Counted from the stretch's first letter, positions 39,801 to 54,800 are shown. The stretch: DNA of 64,000 nucleotides from Trichoplax sp. H2 (GCA_003344405.1 NOWV01000105.1:1-64000), one strand, 5' to 3'. A program made the numbers and translations. The notes: generated from the sequence alone by a model not told the origin.

Positions 39801-42800
39801 GGACTGGTTGGTTTAGGTAATGATAATGGTGTATTTGATATTTGGCAGGATGGTGTGAGCGAAATATCATCGATTGCAATATCACTATTAGTACTATTGC
39901 CATTTTTGCTTGTAAATACTATTTGAGCAGCGTTGGCGACATTAATCTGAATGGATGCTTTTCGCCAGATATCACCTTGGTTACCAGACATTTTCCAGAT
40001 TTGAGTAAGTGGTCCTAGCCATACAGAACGCAAGGATACAGTTAAACTGTCTATATCTTTACCATACATATGATACCAAAATCGGAACATGCAATTGGTT
40101 GAGGGTAAAACCGAAAAAGTTGATCTAAGATTGGCCGAGTACCGTTGATTACCGAAATTGGCATCGGAATACATGTATGTACCTTTAGAGGTACCTAAGG
40201 TGTGATCAAAATTAGGACCAGTTGTCGAAGAGAAAGAGCCACCAAGTTTTCTGTTCCAGTCAAAGTTGTCATCATCTTCATTTGCCCAGTCACACATAGA
40301 CGACTCAAAGTTACATCGTTTTTTATAATTATTGCAATTATTCTCGTCTGAGTAATCACCGCAATCGTTAGAGTAATCACAAACTTGTGATGGTTGTATA
40401 CATAGTCCATTGGCACATTGGAATGAACCGATATTACAGACTTGCGGTGGCGGAAATCGGCAATCCATAAACGAGATATCATCGACTGCCTGAACACTAG
40501 AAGTGCCGAACAGCGGCGAAAATGGGGGCTGGTATCTGAATCGTAATTGGAAGCCAGCATCACGATAACCTATGCCAATTGTGTTATTCCTCCAAGTTCT
40601 GCTTGTTGTACCATATCTTGACCACAGACTGGTACTAACACCATTACTTATTATGCTTAGTGATAAGCTTCCGCCACTTTTTTGATAATAGAAATATTGT
40701 ATTTTGCATGTAGCGTAAGCTTGTGGTAATTTACTACTGATCATTACTGATGATCTAGCAAAGAAGATAGAGCTAAGCGATTTTACATACATGTAAAAAC
40801 CAGATGACGAACCAGTAGTATGATCTGAAGCTGGGCCACCGATAACAGCACTAGCTCGTTTCCATTTATCATTTCCAGAGCTGATATCTTTCCATCCACA
40901 AGTACTAGTTTCAAAAGTGCAAGCTCCACAATTTGATTGATTCCAGCTAGCACATTGAGTAGCTGTTGAAGGTGTTGGGGTTGGTAAAGTACCAGCAATA
41001 GTAGTGTTTGGTGCAACGGTTGGTTTATAAATTTTACAATCGGGCGTAAATGATATATCATCAATGGCAATATCACCTTTAGAACCACCTACGGTAGCTT
41101 CGATAACAACTGAGAAATAACCTGTACTAAAGAATGAGACCTCAGCTCTTAACCAACTATCACCTTGATCACCTGATTTGGACCAAACTTTTTTCATAGG
41201 CGACAATGAAGAGTTAGTATATATATTTAAACTTCCAGTATTAGATCCGTACATATGATAATACAGACGTAATTTACATTTGCCAGTAAGTGTAGGAGCC
41301 CAGTAAGTTGAAGATATTTGAGCTTTTTCACCAGTTGTTTCAAAAGAGGAATCAATAGTTAGGTATTGTCCATAACTTGTGCCTAGGGTATGATCGCGTG
41401 ATGGACCTGTAGATGATGTAAATGTTGTACCTTTATCAAGCCTCCAATTGAAGTCATCGCTCTTAGATTGAACAAAAGTGCATAAGCCTTGTTCAAAGTC
41501 ACAACGAGTATATCCAAGTGTATTGCAATTGACTTCATCGCTAGAATCACCACAATTATTTGTAAAGTCGCAGATTGTATTGGTTGGAATACAGGAGCCA
41601 CGTTGACATCTAAATAAGCTAGAGCTACACGTTGGCTGAATTGGCGGTAATTTGCATTCATAGAAGGAAATGTCATCAATAGCGATATTAGATGGACTAA
41701 AGAATGAATTATCTCCTTCAAAAGTAAGTTGAAAACTGTTACTTCTAGCACCGAAATAAACAGTTTGAAGCTTCCATGTATTAGTAGTAATGCCAGTAAC
41801 AGATGCTAACTGCGTTTTAGGTGCCGGGTCTTCTTTCATATATAGCTCAACTGAACCAGTAACACTAGAGGAGACACTGTTACTTATGGAATACCAAAAT
41901 CGTATTTCACAAGCTGAACCAGTTGGGCTTAACTTAGGGCTAGTAAATTTAGCTGGCCCAAAGAATGCCTTATCGTCTGCTAATGCTAAGTAATACCCTA
42001 TTGCTGATCCTAATGTATGATCGATAGATGGTACTTTTTGTGAAGCAGGTGAGCCATAACGTCCTCGTATCCATTTGTATTCGCCATCATTGCCAATTGT
42101 ATATCCGCAAATACCGCTTTCGAAGTTGCATCGACCACACTTTGCTTCATCACTTGAATCTTTGCAATCTGAGATGTAATCGCATATCTTATTAGATGCA
42201 ACACAAGAATTATCATCCTTGCAACGGAATGCACAAGAATTTGGAGTTGGAGTTGGCGTAGTAGGTTGGCAGGCACCATTATAGATGCTGATGTCATCAA
42301 TAGCAATATCACTTTGCCTAAATGTACCTCTTACAGCTTCGAATACTAGTTGATATGCTTGAGTGTTACTTGGAACACTGATTTGAGTATATTTCCAGTA
42401 GTGTTGTTGATTTCCACTAATATTCCATAATTGGCTAGCACTATTGCCATACATCCACAAAACATTCAAGCTGCCCATATTTTGACCATACATAAAATAC
42501 CAGAAAGTCAAGCATCGCCCACTTGATGCTGGGAATACTTCACTCATAAGTCGTGCTTTGTTACCAGGACGGAGATTATCGGCATTCATAAAAGCATAAT
42601 AACCTTGTGGAGTGCCTAGCGTATGATCAACCACTGGACCGGTAGAAGATGTTGGAGTTGGTCCCTTCCAACGCTGCCAGTCAGCATTATCTCCTACCTG
42701 AGTATTCGACCATGAACATAAATCACTTTCGAAACTGCAACTGCCAGGTGCAGGACAAGCACCGTCTGTTGTGCCAATATCATCCAGAGCTAAAATACCA

Positions 42801-45800
42801 ACATTAGCGGATCCGCGTACAGCCTCAAGTACTATTGTGTACGATGTGCCACTTGAAATAGTTACTTGAGAAACTAGCCAATTACTTAGTTGAGTACCAC
42901 TTCTAGTCCAGATTTTATTCAATTTACCAAAACTCTTCGTATAGATATTGATGGATCCAACACCAGATCCAAAAGCAACATAATTGATCTTGAGACATTT
43001 TGGCCTAGTCGGTGGAAGTTGGCGTGATTCTAAGCGCGCATAATCATTTAATTGTTGATTTTCCATGACTGCATAAATGTAATGGCCAAATTGAGTTCCT
43101 AAGGTATGATCGATAGCAGGGCCAAGACCGTTGCTACTGTTACCATTACCAAAAGACCAGTCAAACATATCACTGATATCCTGAGAGTATCCGCAAAGGG
43201 TTGGCAGTTCAAATTCACATATTGGTTGTGGTGGGCACCCTTGATAGTTGAACTTGAGATCATCGATGGCAATGTCACTTTGGTAAGCAGAAAAACCATA
43301 AGGATGTGTCGATTCCAACACTAATTGGAAAGGTTGTGGTCGAGTAAATTCAAGGACGGCATGGCGCCAGACATTTCCAAGATTGCCACTTCTAGTCCAC
43401 AATGGTCCAGATCCATAATCATTTCCTACTTTGATATATAAATTTAGAGTGCCAATTTCTTCGCCATACATATGGTACCAAAATTGGAAGCACATAGATG
43501 CAGTAGGAGAATTTGGAGGAATTGAAGCACTAATTAAGCGTGCACGATCGTTTGCATTTCTAGAGGAGCCCTCCGAATAAGCGTACCAACCTCGATTACT
43601 ATTTAAAGTATGATCTACAGAAGGTCCGGTTGAAGAGGAAAATGTAGATCCTTGATTCCGAGTCCAATTGAAAGTATCGGTAGCAACATCTTGTTGCCAA
43701 TTGCAGAAACCATTCTCAAAGTTACAATCGAATAATGTTGGTGGCAAGGTTGGTGTTGGACCAGGTTGAGTTGGTGTTGGAGTTGGCTGCGATGAGCTAC
43801 TACAATTAGCCAAGAATGATAGATCATCAATAGCAATATCTACTTTCACCTGACCTACCACACCGACGACTTGAATAACGTAAGGTTGAGTGCTAGAATA
43901 TACAATCTGGACATTTTGCCATGTTCTTGAGGATGCAAGTTGGTTACGAATCCATAATAATGTACCAAATTGGCTACCTTGCCTCTTTATATAGACCGAT
44001 AGACTTCCTACCTTATTGGAGCTTGTGAAGAGGTCATAGAAGTGATACCACATGCTGAAGCAGCGAGAAGTAGTTGGGGGCAACATTTGACTTTGTAAAA
44101 TAGCTTTCGAACTAGTGTTAACATTACTTGCTTCCAAGTACATATATTTACCCGCCGATGTTCCTAGTGTGTGATCAGTAAATGGTCCAGTAAAGAATGA
44201 AGGTGTACTACCTCGATTAACGGTCCAGTCAAAGGTATCTCCAGTTCTAACATTTGTCCAAGTGCAAAGACCGTTTTCAAAATTACAATTGCCTGGTGGT
44301 GGACAAGCTCCATCGCGGAATTGTAAGTCGTCAATAGCAATGTTCCCATCTCCACTGGCAGTGCTTGCTTCAATAACCGCTTGCCATGGACTAGTTAATC
44401 CACTAAGTGTAGCTTGAGCTATATTCCATGTCGTACCTTGGTTACCACTTTGACTCCATACTGCGCTACTTAAGGTACCTTTTTCTTTACTGTATACTTT
44501 GAGTGTACCTGCATTACCAGTCATGCGATAGTAGAATACCAAGCACTTCTTAAGTTGAGCGGTTGCAGCTGGTGGAAATTTCGGCCCAACTAAAAGTGAT
44601 TTAGCATTGGGATTACTATATGATGATACATACATGTAATAACCGGTTGCGGTATTTGTTGTATGATCTGTTGGTGGTCCAGATCCTTGCTTATCGTTAC
44701 CACCTTTGGCACGAGTCCAGTTAAATGCATTAGCTTTATCTTGCATCCATTGACAGGTATTGATCTCAAAAGTGCAATCGACAGTTCTAGGACATTCACC
44801 ATCCTTGATTGCAATGTCATCAAGACCAATATCGCTCTGAAATCCGTTACCTCGAACTGCTTCGAAAACAAGTTGATATGGAGTTGTACTACTAATTTGT
44901 CGATTGCCTGATAACCATTGAGTTCCTTGAGTACCTGATTTCGACCAAACAAGTGTATCTTTATTGCTTTGGCGGAGATATATATTGAGAGTACCGAGAT
45001 TAGCTCCGTACATACTATACCAAAAGTACAGGCAACGACTTGATGATGCAGTGAGACTAGGACTAACAAGCCTTGCATAGTCTTTATTCCTTGCACCTGT
45101 TGCTTCAATATAAATATAGTAGCCATTTCCAGTAGTGTGATCGCCAGTTGGTCCTGTACCAAAGCTTGGAGTTGAGCTATTTCGTCTTATGAATTGGAGA
45201 GGTGTGTTGGGTTGATTAGTCCAACTACAAAAACCGTTAGTAAAATTGCAATCATTTGGCCCATTCAATGGTACAATATTACTTGGTGGTGGGAGTTCAG
45301 GTCCACATTGAGGCACTTTGCAGTATGCCCATATTTTACTGGGGTCAGTTGTGTAACACCATGGACCACCTGGCTTATTATCAGGATTACGGCAATAATT
45401 ATGATTTCCTATACCCATTGCTGAATAATTACTCGGCACAATGCTGTGTGGGTGAGGACTTTGCAGATTCCAATTTTGGCATGTAGTAGAATATTTTGTA
45501 CGAGATGATGTACCACGATAGCTATTGCCATTGCCGTTATAACAGTTAGTAGAGCAAATACCTGATGATACTGAGAAATCATCGATGGCAATATCACCTG
45601 AACTAGCACCTGCTGTTGTAGCTTGAACGATAATTCTAAAGATAGTTGAGCTACTGATAGTAACTAGTCCATGCTTCCAACCTACGCCTTGATTACCAGA
45701 GATTTGACCAATAACCGATATTGCACCATTTCGATTAAGAGATACCGATAATGTACCAATGTTCTCACCATACATATTATACCAAACGCTGAAACATGCT

Positions 45801-48800
45801 GCAGTTATGGGTAAGAATTGAGTGCTGACAAGTTGTGCTTTGCCATTAACAGCAAACTGAGTGTTAAGTAAATTACTACTTTGTATAAACATGTAATGAC
45901 CAAAGCGTGTACCAAGAGTATGATCAATTGAAGGTCCAGTATTAGCACTAGGGGTATCACCACTACCTCGGATCCAATTAATATCATTACTTAAGGAATT
46001 GGCCCAAGTACATAAGCTTGATTCGAAATCACAATCGGCCGGTCCGGGACAGGCACCTGCTGTAAGGCCAACATCATCTATGGCTATATCACCTTGGATT
46101 CCATTTCCGACACTGGCATCAAAGACTGCTCTCCAGCTGGATATATAACTTCTAAGCGTAACTCTACCATATAACCATTGATTACCTTGATTACCAGTAC
46201 GCCTCCAGCGTGGATTACTTAATGTGCCTGTTCCAGCGTTATTTAAGAACCTAATTAGGACTTGAAGGATACCAATGTTATTACCAGACATATGATACCA
46301 AAATGATAAACAACGTGAGCCTGGAGATTGTACAGGGCTTTGGATTCGTGCTTTATCGCCTCTGAATTCAAGTCCAGCATGAATATATAGGAAATGGCCT
46401 GATGATGTTTGAGTAGTATGATCAGTGGCGGGTCCAGTGCCTTGAGTAGGTGTACCATTGCTGCCAATATACCATTGAGCTTTTTCAGTAACATCGTTAG
46501 TCCAGCCACATACTCCATTGTTGGTTGCTTCGAAATCGCAAACATCCGATGGTGGACAAGCTCCTGGTGTGAAGGAAATATCATCGACAGCAATATCACC
46601 TTGGAAATTATTGCCAGCAATACCACGTAAACGAATAGAGTAGGATACTCCACTTGATACTGTTACTTGAGCTTTTTGCCATAGGTTACCTTGACTACCT
46701 TGTCGTCTCCAAATCATTATCCTTGATATATTGGACGTGGAATAATCTCTATCAATAAATGCTTCTAATGTATTGACTTTTTCGCCGTACATTTGATACC
46801 AAAAGCGGAAACATGTTGCAGATGTTGGAGCAATGAATGGACTATAAATATCTGCATAAGGTGCTGTACTTGAATTAGTGGCAGTGATGCTAGTACTATC
46901 GATATCGAGATAATATCCAAGGCCTGATGTATGATCGTATTGTGGCCCAAGTCCTACACTTGTTGTACTTCCTTTTCGCAAAGACCAATCAAAGTTGTCA
47001 TTTGTCGATTGTTTCCATAAGCAAAGATTACCGTTAGAAAAGTTACAATTATACGGTGAATTGCTAACCACAGCTGTCGGTTGTATCGGTGGTGGTAGAA
47101 CAGTGCCATTGCAGACGCCATCGTAGAAAGAAATATCATCTAGCCCAATATCACCTGTAAATCCATTGCCTTTGGTAGCTTGGAATATAATCTGGTAAGA
47201 GGTTGTAGCAGTAAATTGCACTTGACCCTGTATCCATACGTTACCTTGTTGGCCGATAACGTTAGCTAATAGTGTTTGGAAACCGTCACCAAGCATAAAT
47301 ACAGATAAAGCACCTACCGTAGTACCTCTCATATGGAAGTAAAATCGTAAACATCTTGCATTTCCAGTCGGTCTAAAAATCTCACTAATTAATTGCGCTT
47401 TTGCACGCGGAGCAATTTGACTATTTGATGTTTCGATATATGCATAATGGCCTTTATTAGTACCGAGAGTATGATCACTTTGTGGACCAGTAGCGATACT
47501 ATTTGTTGCGCCTGATGTAATTTCCCAATCAAATTGATCAGCTGCACCTTCGACATTACTCCATGTGCATAAGCCATTTTCGAAATCGCAACTGCCAGGT
47601 GGAGGGCATGGTCGGCGCAAGAATGCGATATCGTCTAGTGCAACATCACCAAATATTCCGTTGCCAACCACTGATTCGAATACAACTCTATAGGCATTTG
47701 GACTCCTCAGAGTAACTTGACCAATTTGCCATCTTGCACCTTGATTGCCAAAACGTTGCCATAGAGGAGTAGTTAATTGACTTTGACCAGCTGCTAACAT
47801 GTAAACATTTAATAGACCAACAGTGGATCCGTACATATAGTACCAGAACTGTAAGCAATTTCCACTGGTTGAAGCTTTGAGTGGACTGATAATTCGCGCT
47901 CGACTACCAGGTCGCTGTGGTGTCGAGGATTCAGCATAGATGTAATAACCTGTAGGTGATCGCGATGTATGATCTACACTAGGTCCTGTATTAGGAGTTC
48001 CTGTTGGACCTATTTTTCTTGTCCAATTAAATGTATCTCCCTGATCTTGAAGCCAGCCACACCAACCTTCTTGGAAATCGCATTCATCGTTATATAATAC
48101 GCAAGGTCTATCTAAGAATTGGACATCATCAATAGCAATGTCGCCTAAAAAGTTTGCACCGGTGTAACCCTCGAATGTAAAGTTATAGGGAATACCAGTC
48201 CTAATATTTCGTTGTGCTATCTTCCACTTGTCACCTTGTGGCCCAGAACGACTCCAAATAAGATGTCGAGCACCTTCGTCATTGCTAGCATAAACATCTA
48301 ACATGTTAACGCTTTGGCCATGCATCCAATACCAAAATTGGAAGCAAAAGAAGGTAGTAGGGTGAGCTTGTACAGTCGGTGGTTGTAAAATAGCTACTTG
48401 ATTAGGTTGTGTAAATGATGATTCAATATACATATAGTAGCCATTGCCGGTGGTATGATCATGTCGTGGTCCTGTACCAGTACTTGTTGTTGAGCCTCTG
48501 AAACGCCTCCATTTTAGCGAAGTATCCGATGGTTGCGTATAATTACATACACCTGTCTCAAATGTGCATCCATAAGGTAACTGTGGTGCTGGTGACGGTG
48601 TTACAATAGGCAAGTTGTTGACAGCGCAGCGACCAGGAGTGAATATGATATTATCGATGGCGAAATTTCCAGACATACCAGGACTCCTTTTGGCTTCAAA
48701 AATAATCTGGTAGGCTGTTGTTATACTATGAATAGTAATATTACCTTGCTTCCATTGATTCCCTTGAGCTCCTTTAATTTGGCTAAGGTAGTAAACTCGA

Positions 48801-51800
48801 CCAGTATTGCGTCGTCTGATGTAGACGGTTAAATCGCCAGGATTAGCACCATTAACATAGTACCAGAAGCTTAAACATTGGCCAGCAGTAATTGGCAAAT
48901 ATTCACTATAAAATCGAGCAAACTGTGTAGTAGTGACACCGGAAGGAGTAGTTGAATTAGCATAAATATAGGAGCCTGTATTTTTTTGGGTAGTAACATC
49001 AGTTGTTGGCCCACCAGTAAAGCCTGGCAGACTAGGACTAGTAATGATCCAATTAAAACTATCCAATAAACTATTGTAATAGGCACATAAGCCATTTTCG
49101 AAGGTACAACTTCCAGGTGGAGGACATGCGCCATTTACAATTCTAATATCATCAACAGCGATTGTATGTTTGGCGCCATTGCCAACGACGGCTTCAAAAG
49201 CAGGTATCCAACGATAATTGGCTTTAACGCTAACCCATGCATTAATCCATTGATTTCCAAGTGATCCAGTCATACTCCATAATGCAATTCCGTTGGAGGA
49301 GAATGTTGCAGCATAAAAATTCAACGAAGCGGTGGTATCGGAGCCATTCATATAGTACCAAAATTGAATACAAGTTCCATTGGTAGCGCTATAGGATGGC
49401 CCTTCAAGTTGTGCTTTATAACCAGGTGTTCTACCGGTTGTATCTGCATATCGATAAAATCCGTTGGCAGTTCCAGTTGTATGATCAAAAGGTGGCCTAC
49501 TGCTATTACTATTCATATTACCTCGACCACGTTCCCAAAAGAAATTAGCTAAAAATGAGAAATATCCACAAAATCCTCCTTCGAATGAACAAGTTTGTCT
49601 TGCAAATGGACAGAAAGTATCTGCTAGTTGAATATCATCCAGTGCAATAATTCCTTGCGTGTTTGGACTTGCAATAGCATCGAATTCAATTTGATATACA
49701 TTAGGTGATACAATTGAATATCGATCATAATGCCATTGATCACCTTGTGAGCCGCTTCGAGTCCATATTAATTGTCGTACTTTAGTATTATTGACATAAG
49801 AAGTCAAGTAGACATTTAATGTCTGTACATTGGATCCCCACATGTAATACCACCAACTATAGCAAGTCCTACCAGTTGGACTAGCTTTAGGTCCTTGTAG
49901 AACTGCAGTAGCGTTAGCAGTAGATAATGTCCTGACAGAAACATAAGAACCTGCAGTACCTTTATGATCCGCCTTGGGGCCATAAGTAACCGTAGCACCA
50001 GCTTTCGTTAATGTCCAGTTATAATTGGATGAGCTTGCTTGTGTAAATCGACAGTAGGATTGATTGAAATCGCAACCATATTCACCAGCAGGGAAAGTTG
50101 GAAGTGGAGTTGGAACAGATGTTGGCAGCACAGTACCAGTGCAAGCACCTCCTGTCAAGGTGATGTCATCAATTGCAATGTCACCAGAAAATGTTACACC
50201 ACGCTTGCCTTCGATAATGATATTATAAGGAGCAAAACTGCTAATTGTAGCTTTGCCATTCTTCCATTGATTACCTTGAGGGCCATTTAAGTGTCCAATA
50301 AGTATTTTATTCTCTCCCTGATCGACGTATACCGACAATGATCCAACAGCTGCTCCACTCATATGGTACCAAAAACTGAAGCAACGGGAAGTTGTTGGTG
50401 GGAATTTTTGACTAATCAAGCGTGCAACATCACCTTGTTGTTGACTAGAAGCTTCAAGGTAGAGATAAGTGCCATATCGATTGCCTAAGGTATGATCACT
50501 TGTTGGGCCAGTATTAAATGATGGTGTACTTCCTCGTCCTTGAATCCAATCAAATTGATCGGTATTTCGATCATTAATCCATGTGCACAAGCCGTTTTCA
50601 AAATTGCAATTTCCTGGTGTCTGGCATGGGACATTGCTGATATCCACATCGTCAATGGCGATATCACCAAGGTAGCCTTGACCAACAGTTCCTTCAATCA
50701 CTACTCTAAACGGCATATTACTATCGAGCGGCACCTGACCTGGCAACCACCTTTCTCCATTATTACCTGATTCTGTCCATATAGGCTGGCTAATAATGTT
50801 ATTTTTAATGATATAAACTGATAAACTACCAATCGTTTGGCCAAACATAAAATACCAGAAATTTAAACATTTTGGTCGAGCAATAGTTGGTGAAATTTCT
50901 GGACTAATAATGCGTGCTCGATCATCTGGACGTCTTGGCAATGAAGTTTCGATATACAAATATTTTCCTAGGACAGTACCAGTTGTATGATCTGTCCTTG
51001 GGCCAGTTTGATCGCTTGGTGTATTACCTCTACCTAATGTCCAATTGAATTGATCATTTGTAATTTGCCGCCATCCACATAAGTCATTCTGAAAAGTGCA
51101 AGTGTCTTGTACAGGGCATGTAGTATTACTAATAGTGATATCATCGATAGCGATATCCCCGCGATAGTCCCTACCAGCTACACCTTCGATAATAAATTGG
51201 AACGAAGTCGAACTTTGATAGGGAATAGCTGTATACTTCCAATCAAGTCCTTGTTCTCCTCCTCTAGTCCATAGAAGAACAGACCTGCTTTCGCTTACTG
51301 ATCGAGTATAGATATTTAGTAGGAAAACGGATGCTCCATGCATATTATACCATAATATCATGCAATAATTTTGTAGGTTGGATGTTAGCGCGTTAATAAC
51401 AGGACTAACAAGTTTTGCATTATCATTTAAACGGCGTGGGAATGATGTCTCTATATACATGTAGTAGCCAGTGCCAGAATGATCTGTAGATGGTCCAGTA
51501 TCAAAGCTTGGTGTTGGGCCATCATTACGAGTCCAATTGAAGATATCATTGGTTGATTGCATCCAGCCACATGTGCCATTGTCAAAGTTGCATCCATACC
51601 CGGTAGAAATGGTTGTCGGTGTTGGTGGAAGGACTGTTGGAATATTACTTCCTTGGCAAGGTCCATTCATCAGCATGATGTCATCAAGAGCAACATAGCC
51701 AGAGCTTGCCACTCCAAGTACACCATCGAAAACAATTTTATACTGGAAGGAACTGTGAACATTAACAGACGCCATTTGCCATCCATTGGTTTGATAAATA

Positions 51801-54800
51801 CCTTGTAATTGTCCAACAGGATGATCTGTCGAACCTGTTCTGAGATTCACTGTTAAAACAAATGATGATGCATTGTTAAACCAATAGTAAAAGGTTAAAC
51901 ACATTCCTTGGGTTGGTGGAAGAGTAGCTCTGCTGATTAATCTAGCATGTTGACCAGCTGTTGCAAATGCTTGATCAACAACCATATAACTACCCGATGA
52001 TGTATTGAATGTATGATCTCTTGGTGGTCCCTTATATACGGTGTTAGTACTTGGTTTGCCAAGAATCCAATTATAATTATTATTAGCATCATTAACCCAT
52101 GATTTTCGGCATAACGATGATTCAAAATTGCAATTAGCTGGAGGTGGACATGGCCCAGAATTATCGATTAAAATATCATCTAATGCCATATCACCTCGGA
52201 AGCCTATTCCAACGATACCTTCGTAGACAATCCTATAAGTCATGTTGGAATTAATGGTGACACTACCGTATATCCATTTATCGCCAAAGTTGGTGCCACG
52301 GCTCCAGATTGCATTGCCAAGTTGATTATTTTGCTTAATATAGATATTGAGTTGGCCAATATGGGCACCATACATGTGATACCAAAATGTTAAGCATTCA
52401 CCATTGGATGGGGTTGGGGGATAGAACGGACTTTGTAATCGTGCTTTCTGTCCAGCAATATATGGACGTGAAGTTTCGACATAGGCATACCAACCTCGTG
52501 GGGATAATGTGGTATGATCGATGGATGGGCCTGTAAAATTGGATGATGTTGATCCTCTTGTTCGATACCAAGGTATATCGGATTCAGGTGCTGTAAACCA
52601 TCCACAACTACCACTCTGGAAGTCGCACATTTTAGAGGGAGCGCAAAATCCAGGGGTAAATTTAATATCATCGATTGCAATATCTCCGTAATAATTGCTA
52701 TTGATGCTAGCCACAAATTTGGTATGAAATGGCCTAGAACTTGATACAGTAACTTGTCCATGTCTCCATAAATTGCCTTGTGAGCCGCTTCTTTGGAAAA
52801 TGAGGGTATCTTGCGTTGCATGGCCATAAACTTGTAATGTACCTACACTTGGTCCATACATATGATAGTAAAAGCTCATGCATAACGCAGTAGTTGGAGT
52901 AATCGTTGGCCCTTGTACAACGGCAGTTGCATTGACTGGATAGGATTTATTCGGTACATACAAATAAAAGCCTAGAGTTACGGGAAAAGAAAGAAGACAT
53001 TATTGGATATTCATTTTTTGGAAATAGCTCAAGACGTATTGGCAGTGGTGATGACTACTCCAAGGAGAATATAGAACTTGGCTATAACATGGATAGATTA
53101 AAAATTTACCTGAACCCGTAGTATGATCATTGGAGGGCCCTGTAGAAGTAAGCGATCCACGTGTTCTAACCCACTGGGCTGTTGTATTTTTAAGGAGAGA
53201 CCAGTAACATGTTCCGGAAGTAAAGCTGCAACCCCAGCTATTCGTGGGTGGAGCGACAGGAGAAATAGAAGGAGCAGGTAATGTAGATCCTGAACAATTG
53301 CCAAAGTTAAATTGCAAATCATCAATAGCGAATGTCCCTTGAGTGCCAGCAGCTACTACAGCTTCGATAATAATTTGATATTCTGCTAAGGCAGTAATGC
53401 TTACTTGACCCATTGTCCATGAACTAGTTCCATTTTGTACTTGGCCAACAATTTTAGTGATTGGAGTGCCTGTATACAGCTCTTGTAAGTAGACATTGAG
53501 CATGGGAGAATTACCATACATTTGATAGGAAAAGGTAAAGCATGATGCAGCTGTTGGAGATTGTTCATCACTTATATAGCGTGCTGATGAATTTTGGCTC
53601 ATAGACGCTGTCATATTGACCACTGCATATTGGCCGGAAGATGTACCTCCATTCGTATTATCTAATGTCGGTCCAGCAAATGTTGAGCCAAGGAATGCTG
53701 GTATGACTGTCCATTTGTCAGTCACTTGGCTAGCAGCATTAATCCATGTACAAAGCGATGAGAAGGTACAAACATTAGATGATGGGCATGAACCACTGAC
53801 TAATGAGATATCGTCGAAAGCCATATCTCCAGCGAATCCATTTCCAACCGTACCTTCAATGACCATATTAAATGGTTTACCTGCACTATTGACGGTGGCT
53901 TGACCAAATCGCCATACATCTCCACGTGTACCCATTCTCGTCCATATGGGCATGCCAATATTATTGTCGACCTTGACGTAGACATTGAAACTACCTACTT
54001 CTCGGCCAAGCATATGATACCAAAATGAGAAGCAACTATTACCATTGGTAGCTGGATATTGTGGACTTTGAAAGCGTGCTTTCTCATTCAGGAATGAAAT
54101 GGCTGACCAAAAGTACATGAAATGGCCAGTAGCAGTTCCAAGAGTATGATCATATTTTGGTCCAGTTTGGCTATGGACGATATTAAAATCACTTGTAGCT
54201 CGAATCCAGAAGAAAGTAACATCAAATGTATTGACCCATCCACAACTACTTCCTTCGAAATCACAAGTGATAGCAGGTGGACAATTAGAATGCAATAGAA
54301 CTCGAATATCATCGATGGCAACGATCCCCGTATAGCCTTGATTGACCGTTGCTACAAAGGAAATATTATAAGGATTGTCATTAATGACAGAAACTTGAGC
54401 ATGGCTCCATCCATAGCCCACCGATGCTGTCCGTGACCATAGCAACGTCGAGGTATTCGTCGTTTGAGAACGAGCTTGTAAGCTAACAATATTTTCTCCA
54501 ATCATTTGATACCAAAATTCTAAGCATATGTGAGATGTGGATGGCACTGAGACAGCGCTAATAATGCTTGCGGAATAAGCCATATTCTGCAATCGTGGCA
54601 CATAGAGGTAATGACCTAAAAGATGAACAGAGAAATGACTTAAGCTTCACGGTCATGGAAGAAGCAAGATCGTATGTTGACATGGTTCAATTTTTTCCTT
54701 GCAAAAGTAGACGAAGAAATTGAAATTGCAATTAATTAAGTAAGCAATTTATCCTTACCATCAAGTGATCCTAGTGTATGATCCTTAACCACAACATTAT

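Larger units (their letters stand above)
31701..42240 (-). repeat. MAM-LDLa dimer array: 14 MAM domains in seven two-MAM units
   Basis: After the triplets, MAM domains 28-41 alternate with LDLa modules. The inter-domain linkers alternate strictly. Odd steps are short and hydrophobic ('[11 protein letters not shown]', '[10 protein letters not shown]', '[11 protein letters not shown]', '[11 protein letters not shown]'). Even steps are long and Pro/Thr-rich after an 'FTPGC/LTPDC'-type end. LDLa modules also alternate: 'CDY.NDCGD.(S/L)DE' types precede 'YTRCDFE'-type MAMs, while '[13 protein letters not shown]' types precede 'C.FENG.CGW'-type MAMs. The repeat unit is therefore MAM-LDLa-MAM-LDLa, amplified about seven times. 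Confidence 0.85.
38920..52971 (-). other. 14,052-nt internal exon 7 of the giant gene
   Basis: One continuous frame of 4,684 codons between acceptor 'taactctag' and donor G|GTAAGA, both phase 1. It holds the second half of MAM 7, MAMs 8-32 complete, the kringle, the first LDLa modules and the first part of MAM 33. No in-frame stop or frameshift occurs. Both ends cut a MAM domain at the same internal point, before the '(G)YY.Y.E' strand. Confidence 0.92.

Noticed and set aside
33540-54601. Three separate MAM genes starting at internal ATGs
   Set aside because: Each apparent start lies just after a splice acceptor in the middle of a MAM domain, and each apparent end lies just after a donor. 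The halves complete one another across short introns.
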